This document shows, one piece after another, positions 32,620-41,174 of a DNA stretch of 64,000 bases. The position numbers and the translations under genes were made by a program. The stretch is from an uncultured Lachnospiraceae bacterium (GTDB lineage: Bacteria; Bacillota; Clostridia; Lachnospirales; Lachnospiraceae). Below the pieces are notes generated by a model. The model was not told where the DNA came from. It made no database searches and saw nothing but the letters and a program-made list of their open reading frames with translations. The stretch's first letter is position 1. Every line of letters starts with the position of its first letter. The stretch covers positions 45,689-109,688 of the forward strand of contig CALWLT010000003.1 in assembly GCA_944381615.1 (NCBI GenBank). Direction: 5' to 3'.

Positions 32620-34365
32620 ATGAAGGATCGCGCGACCGGTTTTTCCTGGATTCGCAGCCGCATCCGCCGCTGCATCCCGGGGATCCTGCTTTTGTGCGCC
32701 GTAAACGGCCTGAGCGCGGCCGCTTCCGTCTTCTCGGCCCTTCTTTTTAAAGAGGTCGTGGACGGGGCCGTGAGCGGCGCGCTCCGCGTATTTTTAGCGG
32801 GCGCCGCGCTCTACGGCGGCATCCTGGCGGCGCAGACCGCCTGCTACGCGCTCGATTACTGGCTGCGGGAGCGGATCGCGGTGCGCATGGAAAACCAGAT
32901 CCGCATGGCGCTCTACCGGACGGTGCTGCGAAGCGATTACGCCTCCGTGAGCGCCTGGCATACCGGGGAGCTGAACAACCATTTAAACGGCGACGTCGGT
33001 ATCATCTCCAGCAGCCTGATTACCATTTTCCCGCGGCTGGCCTCCATGCTCGTGAGCCTGATCGGCGCGTTTGGCGTCCTGCTGTTTTTAAACTGGCGCT
33101 TCGCGCTCTGCCTGGCCCTGCTGGGCGGCGTTTTTCTTTTCTCCAGCACGATCTTCCGCCGCATCACAAGGCGGCTCCATCGCGAGGTGCAAAAGCAGTA
33201 CGATCTCTTTCTGTCGTTTCTGCAGGAGACGGCGCAGCACCTTCTGATCATCCGCGCCTTCTGCGCGGAAGACCGGGCGGCCCGCCTGTTTGGCGAACGC
33301 CTCTCCTTTCTGCAGGCGGCCCGCATGAAGCGCAACCATTTTTCCAATTTCTGCGCGACCAGCCTGGATCTCGCCGTCAACGCCGGCTATCTGCTGGGGC
33401 TGATCTGGTGCGGAATCGGCATCATCGACGGGCGCATGACCTACGGCACGCTGGCGGCCGTCCTCCAGCTCATCCGCCAGATCCAGTCCCCCTTTGCCAA
33501 CATCTCCTCGCTGATCCCGCAGTACTACGCCATGACGGCGTCCATCGACCGGCTGAGGGTTCTGGAAGACCTGCCGCCGGAACCGATCCCGCCGGAAGAG
33601 ACGACCAAGGAAGCCCGCGAGAGCCTTGCCCGCTTCGAGAGCCTTCATGCCCGCGGCCTTTCCTTCTCCTACGACCGGCTCCCGGTCTTTGAAAACGCCT
33701 GCCTGGACATCCGGCGCGGGGATTTCGTGGCCTTTACCGGCGTCTCCGGCATCGGCAAGAGCACCTTCTTAAAACTCCTGCTGGCCGTATATTTACCGGA
33801 GGCGGGAAGCGTGGGCATTACCGGCGCGGACGGGATCTGTTACCCCGTCTCCCCCGCCACCCGGTTTCTCTTTTCCTACGTCCCGCAGGGAAATTTCCTC
33901 CTGTCGGGCACCATCTACGAGACGGTCGCCTTCCTCTGTGAGGATCGGGAACTGACGGATGAAAAAAAAGCGGCGATCCGCCATGCCTGCGGGATCGCCT
34001 GCGCCGATGAATTTATCCGGGAGATGCCGGACGGCTACGACACGGTCATCGGGGAGCGCGGCGCCGGCCTTTCCGAGGGCCAGGCCCAGCGGCTCGCCAT
34101 CGCCCGGGCCATCGCGACCGGCGCGCCCGTCCTCCTTCTGGACGAAGCGACCTCCGCCCTGGATGAGGACACCGAGCGGCGCATCCTCGATCATCTGCGA
34201 ACGCTCAGCGGCCGCACCGTGCTGATCGTAACCCACCGCAAAAAGGCACTCGCCATCTGCAACCGCATCGTCGAGATCCGGGATCGGCGGATCCGGGAGC
34301 TTACCGCTCCCGCTTCGCCAGGCGCGGGCACAGCAGAAACAGCGCCGCGCCCAGAAGAAAAATAA
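32620..34365 (+). CDS. ABC exporter, fused permease and ATPase
   Basis: 581 residues: six-TM ABC_membrane domain (about 1-310) followed by an ATPase with Walker A GVSGIGKST, Q-loop YVPQGNFLLSGT, signature LSEGQAQRLAIARAIATGAP and Walker B VLLLDEATSALD. There is no N-terminal C39 peptidase domain, so any leader must be removed by another protein. It is co-oriented with the HprK-like gene, 78 bp apart. It is the best candidate for exporting the modified peptide, although an EPS or lipid role cannot be excluded. The 3' end overlaps the convergent lgt gene by 65 bp. Confidence 0.9.
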   Translation: MKDRATGFSWIRSRIRRCIPGILLLCAVNGLSAAASVFSALLFKEVVDGAVSGALRVFLAGAALYGGILAAQTACYALDYWLRERIAVRMENQIRMALYRTVLRSDYASVSAWHTGELNNHLNGDVGIISSSLITIFPRLASMLVSLIGAFGVLLFLNWRFALCLALLGGVFLFSSTIFRRITRRLHREVQKQYDLFLSFLQETAQHLLIIRAFCAEDRAARLFGERLSFLQAARMKRNHFSNFCATSLDLAVNAGYLLGLIWCGIGIIDGRMTYGTLAAVLQLIRQIQSPFANISSLIPQYYAMTASIDRLRVLEDLPPEPIPPEETTKEARESLARFESLHARGLSFSYDRLPVFENACLDIRRGDFVAFTGVSGIGKSTFLKLLLAVYLPEAGSVGITGADGICYPVSPATRFLFSYVPQGNFLLSGTIYETVAFLCEDRELTDEKKAAIRHACGIACADEFIREMPDGYDTVIGERGAGLSEGQAQRLAIARAIATGAPVLLLDEATSALDEDTERRILDHLRTLSGRTVLIVTHRKKALAICNRIVEIRDRRIRELTAPASPGAGTAETAPRPEEK

Positions 34366-35062
34366 AGATCGAGATAAACTGCGAGGTGGAAAGCGTTCCC
34401 ACCGTACCGCGGATCAGATCGCCGCGGAAAAACTCCAGCACGAAGCGGCCCGCGCTGTAGCACATGAGATAGAGGGCCGCCACGCGGCCCGGCGTTTTCA
34501 TGCGGGACGCGGCCCAGACCAGAAACGCGCAGTGCAGGAAATTGAGCCCGCTGGAAATCAGCTGCGTGGGGATGAGGGACACCCCGTTGGGGGCAAAATC
34601 CGAGCTGGTAAATACAATGCCGAAGGGGCTGTCCGTAGGAAGTCCGTAGCAGCAGCCCGCCAGGAAGCAGCCGATGCGGCCGAAGCCCTGTGCCAGCGCC
34701 ACCGACGGCATGACCAGATCCGCGTAGCGCAGAAACGGCAGCCTCTTCACGCGGCTTAACACGTAGCCGCCGAGCACGCCGCCGATGATACCGCCGTAGA
34801 CCACAAAGCCGTCCCCCAGATCCAGAAGCTTCTTCGGATCCGCCAGGATCTCGTCAAACACCGTGATATAGTAGAGGAGCTTGGCCCCCAGAAGGCCGGC
34901 GGCCACGCCCCAGATCCCGATGGAAACCAGGACCTCGCTGTCAAGCCCCTTTTTCCCGGCCCGGTGCTCCGCCATCCAGTAGGCGGCGATGATGCCCAGG
35001 CCAATCATCAGGCCGTAGCCGTGAATGGTAAATCCTCCGATTGTCAGTAAGTCATTTTTCAT
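34301..35062 (-). CDS. lgt: Prolipoprotein diacylglyceryl transferase
   Basis: Membrane enzyme that transfers diacylglycerol to the lipobox Cys of prolipoproteins. The start MKNDLLTIGGFTIHGYGLMI has GGAGGACAGC directly upstream and gives 253 residues. A longer in-frame start is rejected. HGYGLMIGLGI, YGGIIGGVLGGYVLSRVKRL and the signature GRIGCFLAGCCYGLPTDSPF are present, then PTQLISSGLNF. There are seven predicted TM segments. It is a single gene, convergent with the ABC exporter. Confidence 0.96.
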   Translation of the reverse strand: MKNDLLTIGGFTIHGYGLMIGLGIIAAYWMAEHRAGKKGLDSEVLVSIGIWGVAAGLLGAKLLYYITVFDEILADPKKLLDLGDGFVVYGGIIGGVLGGYVLSRVKRLPFLRYADLVMPSVALAQGFGRIGCFLAGCCYGLPTDSPFGIVFTSSDFAPNGVSLIPTQLISSGLNFLHCAFLVWAASRMKTPGRVAALYLMCYSAGRFVLEFFRGDLIRGTVGTLSTSQFISIFIFLLGAALFLLCPRLAKRER

Positions 35063-35203
35063 GCTGTCCTCCGTTTTGCCGCCGGGGCCGCGCCCTCCGT
35101 CTCTCCCAAACAGGAAAAACCTCCGCGCGGCCCCGGTTGTCTGCACCGCCGATTATAACATATGCGGGCGGAAAAGACAACGGAGAGCCGCCGCAGAATC
35201 TGT

Positions 35204-35232
35204 TTGCATTTCCCCTCAGATCATGCTATACC
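35204..35232 (+). promoter_or_regulatory. Promoter of the flavin reductase-like gene
   Basis: TTGCAT (35204-35209), 17-bp spacer and TATACC (35227-35232) with an extended TGC. A perfect hairpin (arms GCGGGACG and CGTCCCGC, 35245-35263) lies just downstream in the leader and may stabilise the message. Confidence 0.65.
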
Positions 35233-35299
35233 AGTAAATATGGAGCGGGACGAAACGTCCCGCAGACCGGCATTTTATAAACGCAAGGAGGAATTTTAC

Positions 35300-35809
35300 A
35301 TGTCATTTCGCGAAGTGAAACCGGAAGAATTATCCTTTAACCCCTTTACCCGCATCGGCTCTGACTGGATGCTGATCACGGCGGGGACAGAAAAGGCCTT
35401 CAATACCATGACGGCCAGCTGGGGCGGCGCAGGCGTATTCTGGGGCAAGAATACCGTGACCTGCTACATCCGCCCGCAGCGCTACACCAAAGAATTTGTC
35501 GACGCCGGCGAGCGCTTCTCCCTCTCCTTCTTCGGGCCCGGATACCGCGAGGCGCTGAACCTGTGCGGCTCTGTCTCCGGCCGGGACTGCGACAAGATTG
35601 CCCGCAGCGGCCTGACACCCTTTTTCACGGACGGCGTGCCCGCCTTCGAGGAGGCGGACCTGGTCCTGATCTGCAAAAAGCTCTACCGCGCGCCCATGAA
35701 GCCGGAGCAGTTTTTCTCCGAAGAGGGCGTCGAAACCTTTTATCCGAAGAAAGATTTTCACGACCTCTACATCGCCGAGATCGAAAAGGCCCTGCTAAGA
35801 GAAGCGTAA
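35300..35809 (+). CDS. Flavin reductase-like, FMN-binding split-barrel protein
   Basis: 169 residues from MSFREVKPEELSFNPF, preceded by AAGGAGG. SDWMLITAGTEKAFNTMTAS followed by WGGAGVFWGKNTVTCYIRPQ and FVDAGERFSLSFFG are typical of the flavin_Reduct family of Clostridia. It probably binds FMN and reduces small electron acceptors; the partner is unknown. It stands alone. Confidence 0.88.
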   Translation: MSFREVKPEELSFNPFTRIGSDWMLITAGTEKAFNTMTASWGGAGVFWGKNTVTCYIRPQRYTKEFVDAGERFSLSFFGPGYREALNLCGSVSGRDCDKIARSGLTPFFTDGVPAFEEADLVLICKKLYRAPMKPEQFFSEEGVETFYPKKDFHDLYIAEIEKALLREA

Positions 35810-35822
35810 GGCGGCCTGACGC

Positions 35823-36632
35823 CTACTCCGTTCGGATGATCTCGCCCGCTTTCTCCAAAAGCTCCTGCGGCGCGGTCCCGCTGTCCATGACAAAGAGATG
35901 GTAGCGCAGGCCGTCCTCCTCCCAGGCGGCGCCGGTATAGGCCGTGCGCTCTTCTTCTGCGCTTCCGTAGCCAATCTCCAGCGTTCCCTCCTCCTGACGT
36001 TTCTGATCCTCAGGGGAGGGTTCTGCGTCCGCCGGCAGGAAGAGGTATTCCATCTGCGATACTTCCACGGGGATCTCTTCCACCGTTTCCACCAAAAGGA
36101 CCGGATATCCGCTCTCCTCTTCCGTGTCCGCCGCCCGGGAAATTTCCAGCGTCAGCCCGCCCTCATAGTCCAGCATCAGGGTCTGGTAGCTCCCGACCCG
36201 GGCGTCGTTCTCGTCGAAGCCCGTTACCTCCATCTCATAGCCCTTCTCAAAGCGCGTTCCGTCCGCGAACGCGTCCGGCGCCTTGACCGGCGCGCCCAGC
36301 GCGCCGCTCTCCCTTACCTCCTTTGCCGTCTGAAAATCGATCGCGTTCACGTCCGTCTTCGACATCCAGTAGGAAATTTTTCCCGACGCCAGCGCCGTGC
36401 CGGCCCCCAGAACCGCGATCGCCGCCGCGGCCAGGATGATATTTCTTTTTCTTCTTGCCATACAGTTCCTCCTGTTCTGAATCCTGCTGTGAATGACGCT
36501 TCTCATCCGGCTCTCCTGCGCCGCGGTCGGGCCGCCCAGGCGCGCCAGCCCGCGCAGCTCCTCTTCCGGAAAACCCTTTTTACCGGCCGTTTCCATTCTG
36601 CCGGCCGCTTCCATCCTGTCAGCTGTTCCCAT
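35823..36632 (-). CDS. Anti-sigma-factor-like membrane protein (ECF partner)
   Basis: 269 residues. A cytoplasmic part of about 58 residues is followed by one TM (IILAAAAIAVLGAGTALASG) and an extracytoplasmic domain with WMSKTDVNAIDFQTAKEV and an acidic middle. It overlaps the 3' end of the ECF sigma gene by 14 bp, the usual sigma/anti-sigma arrangement. No zinc-binding anti-sigma motif is visible, so the inhibitory role is inferred from context. The N-terminus carries a short repeat (RMEAAGRMETAG). Confidence 0.7.
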   Translation of the reverse strand: MGTADRMEAAGRMETAGKKGFPEEELRGLARLGGPTAAQESRMRSVIHSRIQNRRNCMARRKRNIILAAAAIAVLGAGTALASGKISYWMSKTDVNAIDFQTAKEVRESGALGAPVKAPDAFADGTRFEKGYEMEVTGFDENDARVGSYQTLMLDYEGGLTLEISRAADTEEESGYPVLLVETVEEIPVEVSQMEYLFLPADAEPSPEDQKRQEEGTLEIGYGSAEEERTAYTGAAWEEDGLRYHLFVMDSGTAPQELLEKAGEIIRTE

Positions 36633-37224
36633 CCCGCTTCCTCCCTTCGTCCGCCGGCAGATCCTGTAAAAGGCATCTGCGCAGATTTTCTCTTCCTTTG
36701 TGAAGGCGCGATTTTACGGTTCCCTCCAGGCTGCCGGTGGCCCGCGCAATCTCGCGCACGGAAAGCTCTCCGTAATAATACAGCACGACGGCCGTCCGCT
36801 GCTTTAAATCGAGCTCTCCCACCGCCTGCCAGAGCCGCCTTCGCTCCTCGTTTTTCACGGCCTCCTCCAGCGGCTCCGGCGCGTCCTGATCTGCCAGAAG
36901 CCGGCCCGCGGCCGCCTCCTGCTCTGGATCCGTCAGCGCCTCGTACGAGCTGTCCCGGCCGCGCTTTTTCAGATACCGCCAGGCCGTGCGCACCAGAATC
37001 CGGTACAGCCACGGCTCGAACGCGTTCTCGTCCCGCAGAGACTTCCGGTGCAGAAAACAGGTCACAAACGCCTCCTGCACGATATCCTCGCTGTCCGGCC
37101 GGCTCGCGCTTAAAAGCCAGGCCATGCCGTAGAGACGGCCGACATACTGCCGGTACAGGCCGTCAAAGGCTTCCCCGTCGCCGTCCCTCATTCGTCTTAC
37201 CAGTTCTGCCGTGGCGTCATTCAT
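36619..37224 (-). CDS. ECF-type RNA polymerase sigma factor
   Basis: 201 residues from MNDATAELVRRMRDGDGEAF. Region 2 shows YVGRLYGMAWLLSASRPDSE and DIVQEAFVTCFLH. Region 4 shows LDLKQRTAVVLYYYGELSVR and EIARATGSLEGTVKSRLHKG (the helix-turn-helix). It is likely released from the membrane partner encoded next to it in response to an envelope signal. An upstream TGAACGG plus TATAAC pair might be its own promoter, but this is weak. Confidence 0.92.
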   Translation of the reverse strand: MNDATAELVRRMRDGDGEAFDGLYRQYVGRLYGMAWLLSASRPDSEDIVQEAFVTCFLHRKSLRDENAFEPWLYRILVRTAWRYLKKRGRDSSYEALTDPEQEAAAGRLLADQDAPEPLEEAVKNEERRRLWQAVGELDLKQRTAVVLYYYGELSVREIARATGSLEGTVKSRLHKGRENLRRCLLQDLPADEGRKRDGNS

Positions 37225-37389
37225 AGCGCTCTCATCCTCATTTCTGTCTGTTGTTTCTCCCGAATCCGGTTCTGAATCGATGCATCTGTTATATAAGAGA
37301 CCGCCGGCGCCGGATCCGTTCACCGTTTCCGCATTTTTTTATTTCCCGGAAAACCGTTTTCCCGTCCAATAAAAAAAGAGGAATGCGTT

Positions 37390-39009
37390 TCACATTCCTC
37401 CCCTGCGCCCCAGGACCACCAGAATGGTCTGCAGGATAATCTTTACGTCCAGCTCGATCGACCAGCTGTCTATGTACTCGCAGTCCATGCGCACGACCTC
37501 GTCGAAATCCGTCACGCGGCCGCGGCCGCTGATCTGCCAGATTCCCGTGAGCCCCGGCTTCATGGACAGCCGCTTGTTCTGGTCGAAATTGTAGGCCTCA
37601 TATTCGCCCACCGTCGGCGGCCGCGTTCCCACCAGGCTCATATCGCCCTTCAGCACATTGAAAAACTGGGGAAATTCGTCCAGGCTCGTTTTGCGGATAA
37701 ATGTCCCGATCCCCGGGATAATCCTCGGATCGTTTTCCATCTTAAACATATGCCCCGAAATCTCATTCTGCTCCATCAGCTCTTTCTTGCGCGCCTCCGC
37801 GTCCGGATACATGGAACGGAACTTGTAGAAACGGAACCGGCGGCCATTTTTTCCCACGCGGATCTGCGAAAAAACAATGGGGCCCGGCGATTTCAGATAA
37901 ATGAGCGGGCCGATGAGCAGACCGATCAGCACCGCCAGCGCCGTGCCCACCAGGCCGCCGGCCAGATCCACCAGGCGTTTGACGGCGGTCATCCACAGCG
38001 GCACCTCACGGTTGTAGCAGGTCATCACATTCATGTCGCTTAAACGTTCCTGCTGGCAGTTGGGGATCTCCTGGAAATACTGCTCCATGTAGATATGCGT
38101 GACCAGGCCGATGGAGAGAAAGCGCTTTGCCAGATCCGCCTCGAACTGCTGCCGTCCCGGAATGCTGATGAGAATCTCGTCAATCACATGGGAGCCCGCG
38201 TAATCCAGCACCTCTTCCATGCGGCAGCTGACCGGGATTCCGCACACCGTATCCGGCTCTTCTTCCGCTCCCGCAGCTGCCGTCTCTCCCGTTTTCGCCG
38301 CGGCCGTTTCTTCCGCTTTCGCCGCGGCCGCTTCTTCCGCTTTCGCCGCGGCCGTCCCCTCTGCACTCGCCGCAGCCGCTTCCCTGACCGCAAACGCCGT
38401 CTCCGCGCCGGCGGCGTCCGGCCCTTTGGGGGCCGCGGCCGCCTCTGTCCCCGCAAACGCCGCCCCCGTTCCGGCGGCGGCCGGTTCCACCAGAGCCAGC
38501 CCCTCAATCTTGAAGATCGTCAGCGGATGCGATTTCAGCTTTCGGATCATCCTCTTTGCCTGGTCGCGCGTGGCGATGATCATCAGCGTCCGCGCATACT
38601 TGATCTTGCGGAATTTCCGCCGCAGGTACGCCTTGATCAGAAGGCGTTCCGCATAGATCATCCCGACCGAAACGACCGCCGCGCCGATCAGAAAAAGGCG
38701 CGAAAAGAGGGCGCTCGTTCCCGCCAGAAATAAAAGGATAATCTCCAGCGCAAAAAACAGAAGAAGCTGGCGCACGACCGCCTCAAATTCCTTTAAGTAT
38801 CCCCGGTGCAGGACGTCGCGGTAGCCCTCCGTAAAGAAAATGACCGTAAACATAATGACGACCACAAAAAAGCCCAGCAGACGGTAGCTCTCCCAGGCGG
38901 CGGCGCCGAGCCGCGGCGTGAAAACGAGCACCGTCAGAAAATGCGCCAGCTCCAGCGCAATCATATCCCCGATGATAAAATCCAGATGCTTTGTGCGCGC
39001 GTTTTTCAT
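37390..39009 (-). CDS. Undecaprenyl-phosphate sugar phosphotransferase (EPS-initiating, WbaP-like)
   Basis: Starts the EPS repeat by moving a sugar-1-phosphate to undecaprenyl phosphate. It has 539 residues. Four or more N-terminal TM segments (VLVFTPRLGAAAW region onward) and a CoA-binding-like domain precede the catalytic domain: VDLAGGLVGTALAVLIGLLI, VFSQIRVGKNGRRFRFYKFR, SMYPDAEARK, TFIRKTSLDEFPQFFNVLKG and LTGIWQISGRG. An Ala/Glu/Lys low-complexity insert of about 60 residues splits the middle domain. It lies away from the main EPS operon but is the only initiating enzyme seen in the window. Confidence 0.93.
   Translation of the reverse strand: MKNARTKHLDFIIGDMIALELAHFLTVLVFTPRLGAAAWESYRLLGFFVVVIMFTVIFFTEGYRDVLHRGYLKEFEAVVRQLLLFFALEIILLFLAGTSALFSRLFLIGAAVVSVGMIYAERLLIKAYLRRKFRKIKYARTLMIIATRDQAKRMIRKLKSHPLTIFKIEGLALVEPAAAGTGAAFAGTEAAAAPKGPDAAGAETAFAVREAAAASAEGTAAAKAEEAAAAKAEETAAAKTGETAAAGAEEEPDTVCGIPVSCRMEEVLDYAGSHVIDEILISIPGRQQFEADLAKRFLSIGLVTHIYMEQYFQEIPNCQQERLSDMNVMTCYNREVPLWMTAVKRLVDLAGGLVGTALAVLIGLLIGPLIYLKSPGPIVFSQIRVGKNGRRFRFYKFRSMYPDAEARKKELMEQNEISGHMFKMENDPRIIPGIGTFIRKTSLDEFPQFFNVLKGDMSLVGTRPPTVGEYEAYNFDQNKRLSMKPGLTGIWQISGRGRVTDFDEVVRMDCEYIDSWSIELDVKIILQTILVVLGRRGGM
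38262..38400 (-). repeat. In-gene tandem repeat coding Ala/Lys/Glu units
   Basis: Repeated blocks of about 27 bp around TTTCGCCGCGGCCG and CTTCTTCCGC encode units such as AAAKAEE and TAAAKTGE in the sugar phosphotransferase. The reading frame is kept. Confidence 0.85.
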
Positions 39010-39028
39010 ACCCTATCCTCCCGGTTTT

Positions 39029-39058
39029 ACTATAGCACACACGCGCCCGCGCTGTCAA
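39029..39058 (-). promoter_or_regulatory. Promoter of the sugar phosphotransferase gene
   Basis: TTGACA (39053-39058), 18-bp spacer, TATAGT (39029-39034) with an extended TGC. The -35 box overlaps the 3' end of the MATE gene. The leader is only about 13 nt, so no attenuator fits. Confidence 0.78.
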
Positions 39059-40380
39059 AACTGTTTGCCGCAGAACTGCCTTACCGTCCGCGCCAGAAGA
39101 AGCGCGCCCAGCGCGGCCACCGTCCCTTCTGTGACGGGAAAAGCCAGCCAGACGCCGGTCAGGCCGGCAGCCCCGGAAAGGAACACCGCCGCCGGCACGA
39201 TCAGGATCAGCCCGCGAAGCAGGGAAACCAGCTGCGCCGGAAGCGCCTGCTCCGTCGAAGTAAACAGCACCGACAGCACGATGTTAAAACCCGCGAACGG
39301 GATGGCCGTAAAATAAATGCGCATCCCGTATTCCGCCATCTCCTGCAGGCGAGCGTCGCCTTCACTGTTAAATACAGAGACCAGCGGCGCAGTAAAAAGC
39401 ATGAGGATCGCATAGACCGCCGCGGAAATCAGCAGCGCAAGCCCCACCGCATAGCAGAACGCTTTCAGCGCCTCCCCCCTTTCCTGGCGGCCCCAGGCGC
39501 GGCTCATGAGCGGCTGCACGCCCTGGGCGATGCCGGTGTAAAGAGAAATGACTACCAGCGACAGATTGGCGATCACGCCGTACGCCGCCACCCCGGTATT
39601 CCCCGCCAGCCCCAGGATCAGGATATTAAATACGATGATGACCAGCCCCGACGAGACCTCCGTGATCAGCGAGGGAAAGCCCAGCGCGATGACAGAAGCA
39701 GCCGCCTCCCGCCGCGGCCTCTGCCGCCGGAAATGGAACCGGTTCTTTCCGCTGCGGATGTGGGAGGAGAGAATCAGCATGCTGATGACCGGCGCAAATC
39801 CCGTCGCCAGCACCGCCCCGAAGATCCCCATCCCGAAGGGAAAAATAAATACGTAATCCAGGATGATATTGGAAAAACTCCCCAGCAGCATGCCGGTCAT
39901 GGAAAGGCGCGGATTGCCGTCGTTGCGCACAAAGCAGATCAGGATGTCGTTGCCGATAAAGGCCGGGGCAAACAGAAGAATGACCTTCAGATAAGTATTG
40001 GTCATGGAAAATACGGTTTCATCCGCCCCCAAAAGCGCCGTCAGCTGCCGGGAAAAAAGCAGGCCGGACGTCATAAACAGCACGGCGAAGGCCGCTCCCA
40101 GCTGCAGGGTCTGCGAAAACACCCGATCCCCGTTTTTTTCCGAGCCCTGTCCCCGGAAAATCGCATAGCGGGTCGCGCCTCCCATCCCCAGCATCAGCCC
40201 CGTCCCGTGGACGAAGCTGTAGACCGGAATCGCCAGGTTTAACGCCGCCAGCCCGTCCGCTCCCAGTCCCTGCGCGACAAAAAACGTATCCGCCAGAATA
40301 TAGCAGGACAGCCCCAGCATCCCCAAAATATTCAGGGAGGCGTACCACAGAAATTCCCGAAACAGCGTTCTCTCCTTCAT
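39055..40380 (-). CDS. MATE family efflux transporter (MepA-like)
   Basis: 441 residues, 12 TM, starting MKERTLFREFLWYASLNILG with AAGGAG upstream. SCYILADTFFVAQGLGADGL and ALNLAIPVYSFVHGTGLMLG are the first MATE repeat, and GIAQGVQPLMSRAWGRQE the second. A longer in-frame start would run through the leader RNA and is rejected. The leader matches a probable guanidine-IV riboswitch, so guanidinium export is a reasonable hypothesis. Confidence 0.93.
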   Translation of the reverse strand: MKERTLFREFLWYASLNILGMLGLSCYILADTFFVAQGLGADGLAALNLAIPVYSFVHGTGLMLGMGGATRYAIFRGQGSEKNGDRVFSQTLQLGAAFAVLFMTSGLLFSRQLTALLGADETVFSMTNTYLKVILLFAPAFIGNDILICFVRNDGNPRLSMTGMLLGSFSNIILDYVFIFPFGMGIFGAVLATGFAPVISMLILSSHIRSGKNRFHFRRQRPRREAAASVIALGFPSLITEVSSGLVIIVFNILILGLAGNTGVAAYGVIANLSLVVISLYTGIAQGVQPLMSRAWGRQERGEALKAFCYAVGLALLISAAVYAILMLFTAPLVSVFNSEGDARLQEMAEYGMRIYFTAIPFAGFNIVLSVLFTSTEQALPAQLVSLLRGLILIVPAAVFLSGAAGLTGVWLAFPVTEGTVAALGALLLARTVRQFCGKQF

Positions 40381-40487
40381 CCTCGTTGTTCTCCTTTTCT
40401 TTTGCGGCGGTCTTCCTTTGCCGCCGTCCTTCTTTCGCGGCGGTCTTCCTTCGCCGCTCTCTTTTTCTTTCGCCGCCGTCGGGCCAT

Positions 40488-40596
40488 AAAAAAACGCCCC
40501 GCACCCCATCTTCCAGGACCTGCTGATGGAATGCCCGGCGTTTGACTCCCCTACCCGGTGGCAGAGGAAACGGCTCTCATTATTTCGTTTAAAACC
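40488..40596 (-). promoter_or_regulatory. Probable guanidine-IV (mepA motif) riboswitch with terminator
   Basis: A short leader RNA before a MATE gene carries GUUUCCUCUGCCACCGGGUA, then GGGGAGUCAAACGCCGGGC. It ends in a long terminator in which AACGCC and GCAUUCCAUC pair with GAUGGGGUGC and GGCGUU, followed by seven U. Location upstream of a MATE pump, small size and 3' terminator fit the mepA motif of Clostridia. The motif match is from memory, so the class is probable, not certain; the attenuator itself is clear. Confidence 0.6.
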
Positions 40597-40602
40597 TTTC
40601 CC

Positions 40603-40632
40603 AGTATAGCACAAAACCGCGCGGCCGCGCAA
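40603..40632 (-). promoter_or_regulatory. Promoter of the MATE/riboswitch unit
   Basis: TTGCGC (40627-40632) and TATACT (40603-40608) with an extended TGC and an 18-bp spacer. Confidence 0.6.
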
Positions 40633-40639
40633 GATCTTT

Positions 40640-40745
40640 CTTACCGGCCGCATTTCTTACCGGCCGCGTTTCATCCCAGCCGCGTTCCATCCCAGCCACG
40701 TTTCATTCCTCCCGGCAGCCGCGTTTCATTCCTCCCGGCGGCCGC
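40640..40745. repeat. Short tandem repeats upstream of the MATE promoter
   Basis: Degenerate units of about 16-25 bp (ACCGGCCGCGTTTC, CCCAGCCGCGTTCC, CCCGGCAGCCGCGTTTC) fill the spacer between the 119-aa protein gene and the MATE promoter. No gene is visible here. Confidence 0.65.
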
Positions 40746-40759
40746 CGGAACAGACTGCC

Positions 40760-41119
40760 TTACAGCATCTCGGACTCTCTCTTTAAGATCGCCTCCACGG
40801 CCGCACAGGCCGGGCAGTCGCAGTAAACCGCCCCGGCCGCCTTGATCTCGCGCCCGTGCTGCGCAACGCCCTTCGCCTTGTCCGCGCCGCCGAAAACCTT
40901 CGCCCCGGCCTCTGACTCCGCGAATGCGATCAGCCCGTCCACCGTCACGATATCAGCCTTCAGCTCCTCCAGATAACGCTTCGTCTCCTCCGCCTCCGCA
41001 GGCGTCCCGGCGGCCTCAAGCCAGGTCTTCGCCGCCTCTCTGGCCTCCGCGCTGCAGGTTGCGGACTCCATAAGTTCTCTGGATTTCTCCTTTACAAACT
41101 CTCTTACCTCGCCCGTCAT
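40760..41119 (-). CDS. Conserved hypothetical protein, 119 aa, with C-terminal CxCPAC motif
   Basis: Acidic helical protein starting MTGEVREFVKEKSRELMESA. The C-terminal part has VYCDCPACAAVEAILKRE, with three Cys that could bind metal. FAESEAGAKVFGGADKAK lies in the middle. Similar small proteins in Clostridia have been labelled Hsp90-like, but I see no Hsp90 ATPase features and would not use that name. The gene is co-oriented with, and 55 bp downstream of, the SpoU methyltransferase gene. Confidence 0.7.
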   Translation of the reverse strand: MTGEVREFVKEKSRELMESATCSAEAREAAKTWLEAAGTPAEAEETKRYLEELKADIVTVDGLIAFAESEAGAKVFGGADKAKGVAQHGREIKAAGAVYCDCPACAAVEAILKRESEML

Positions 41120-41174
41120 GTGAATCCTCCTCCTTTTCTGTTTTTTCTGCTTTTCTGCTTTTACTCCCGCTTTT

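Noticed and set aside
40381..40653. N-terminal extension of the MATE gene
   Set aside because: The extension would translate the attenuator hairpin; the ATG at 40380 has AAGGAG and starts at the conserved MATE edge.
40760..41119. Hsp90 chaperone label for the 119-aa protein
   Set aside because: Too short and without any GHKL ATPase motif; only the name circulates for similar proteins.
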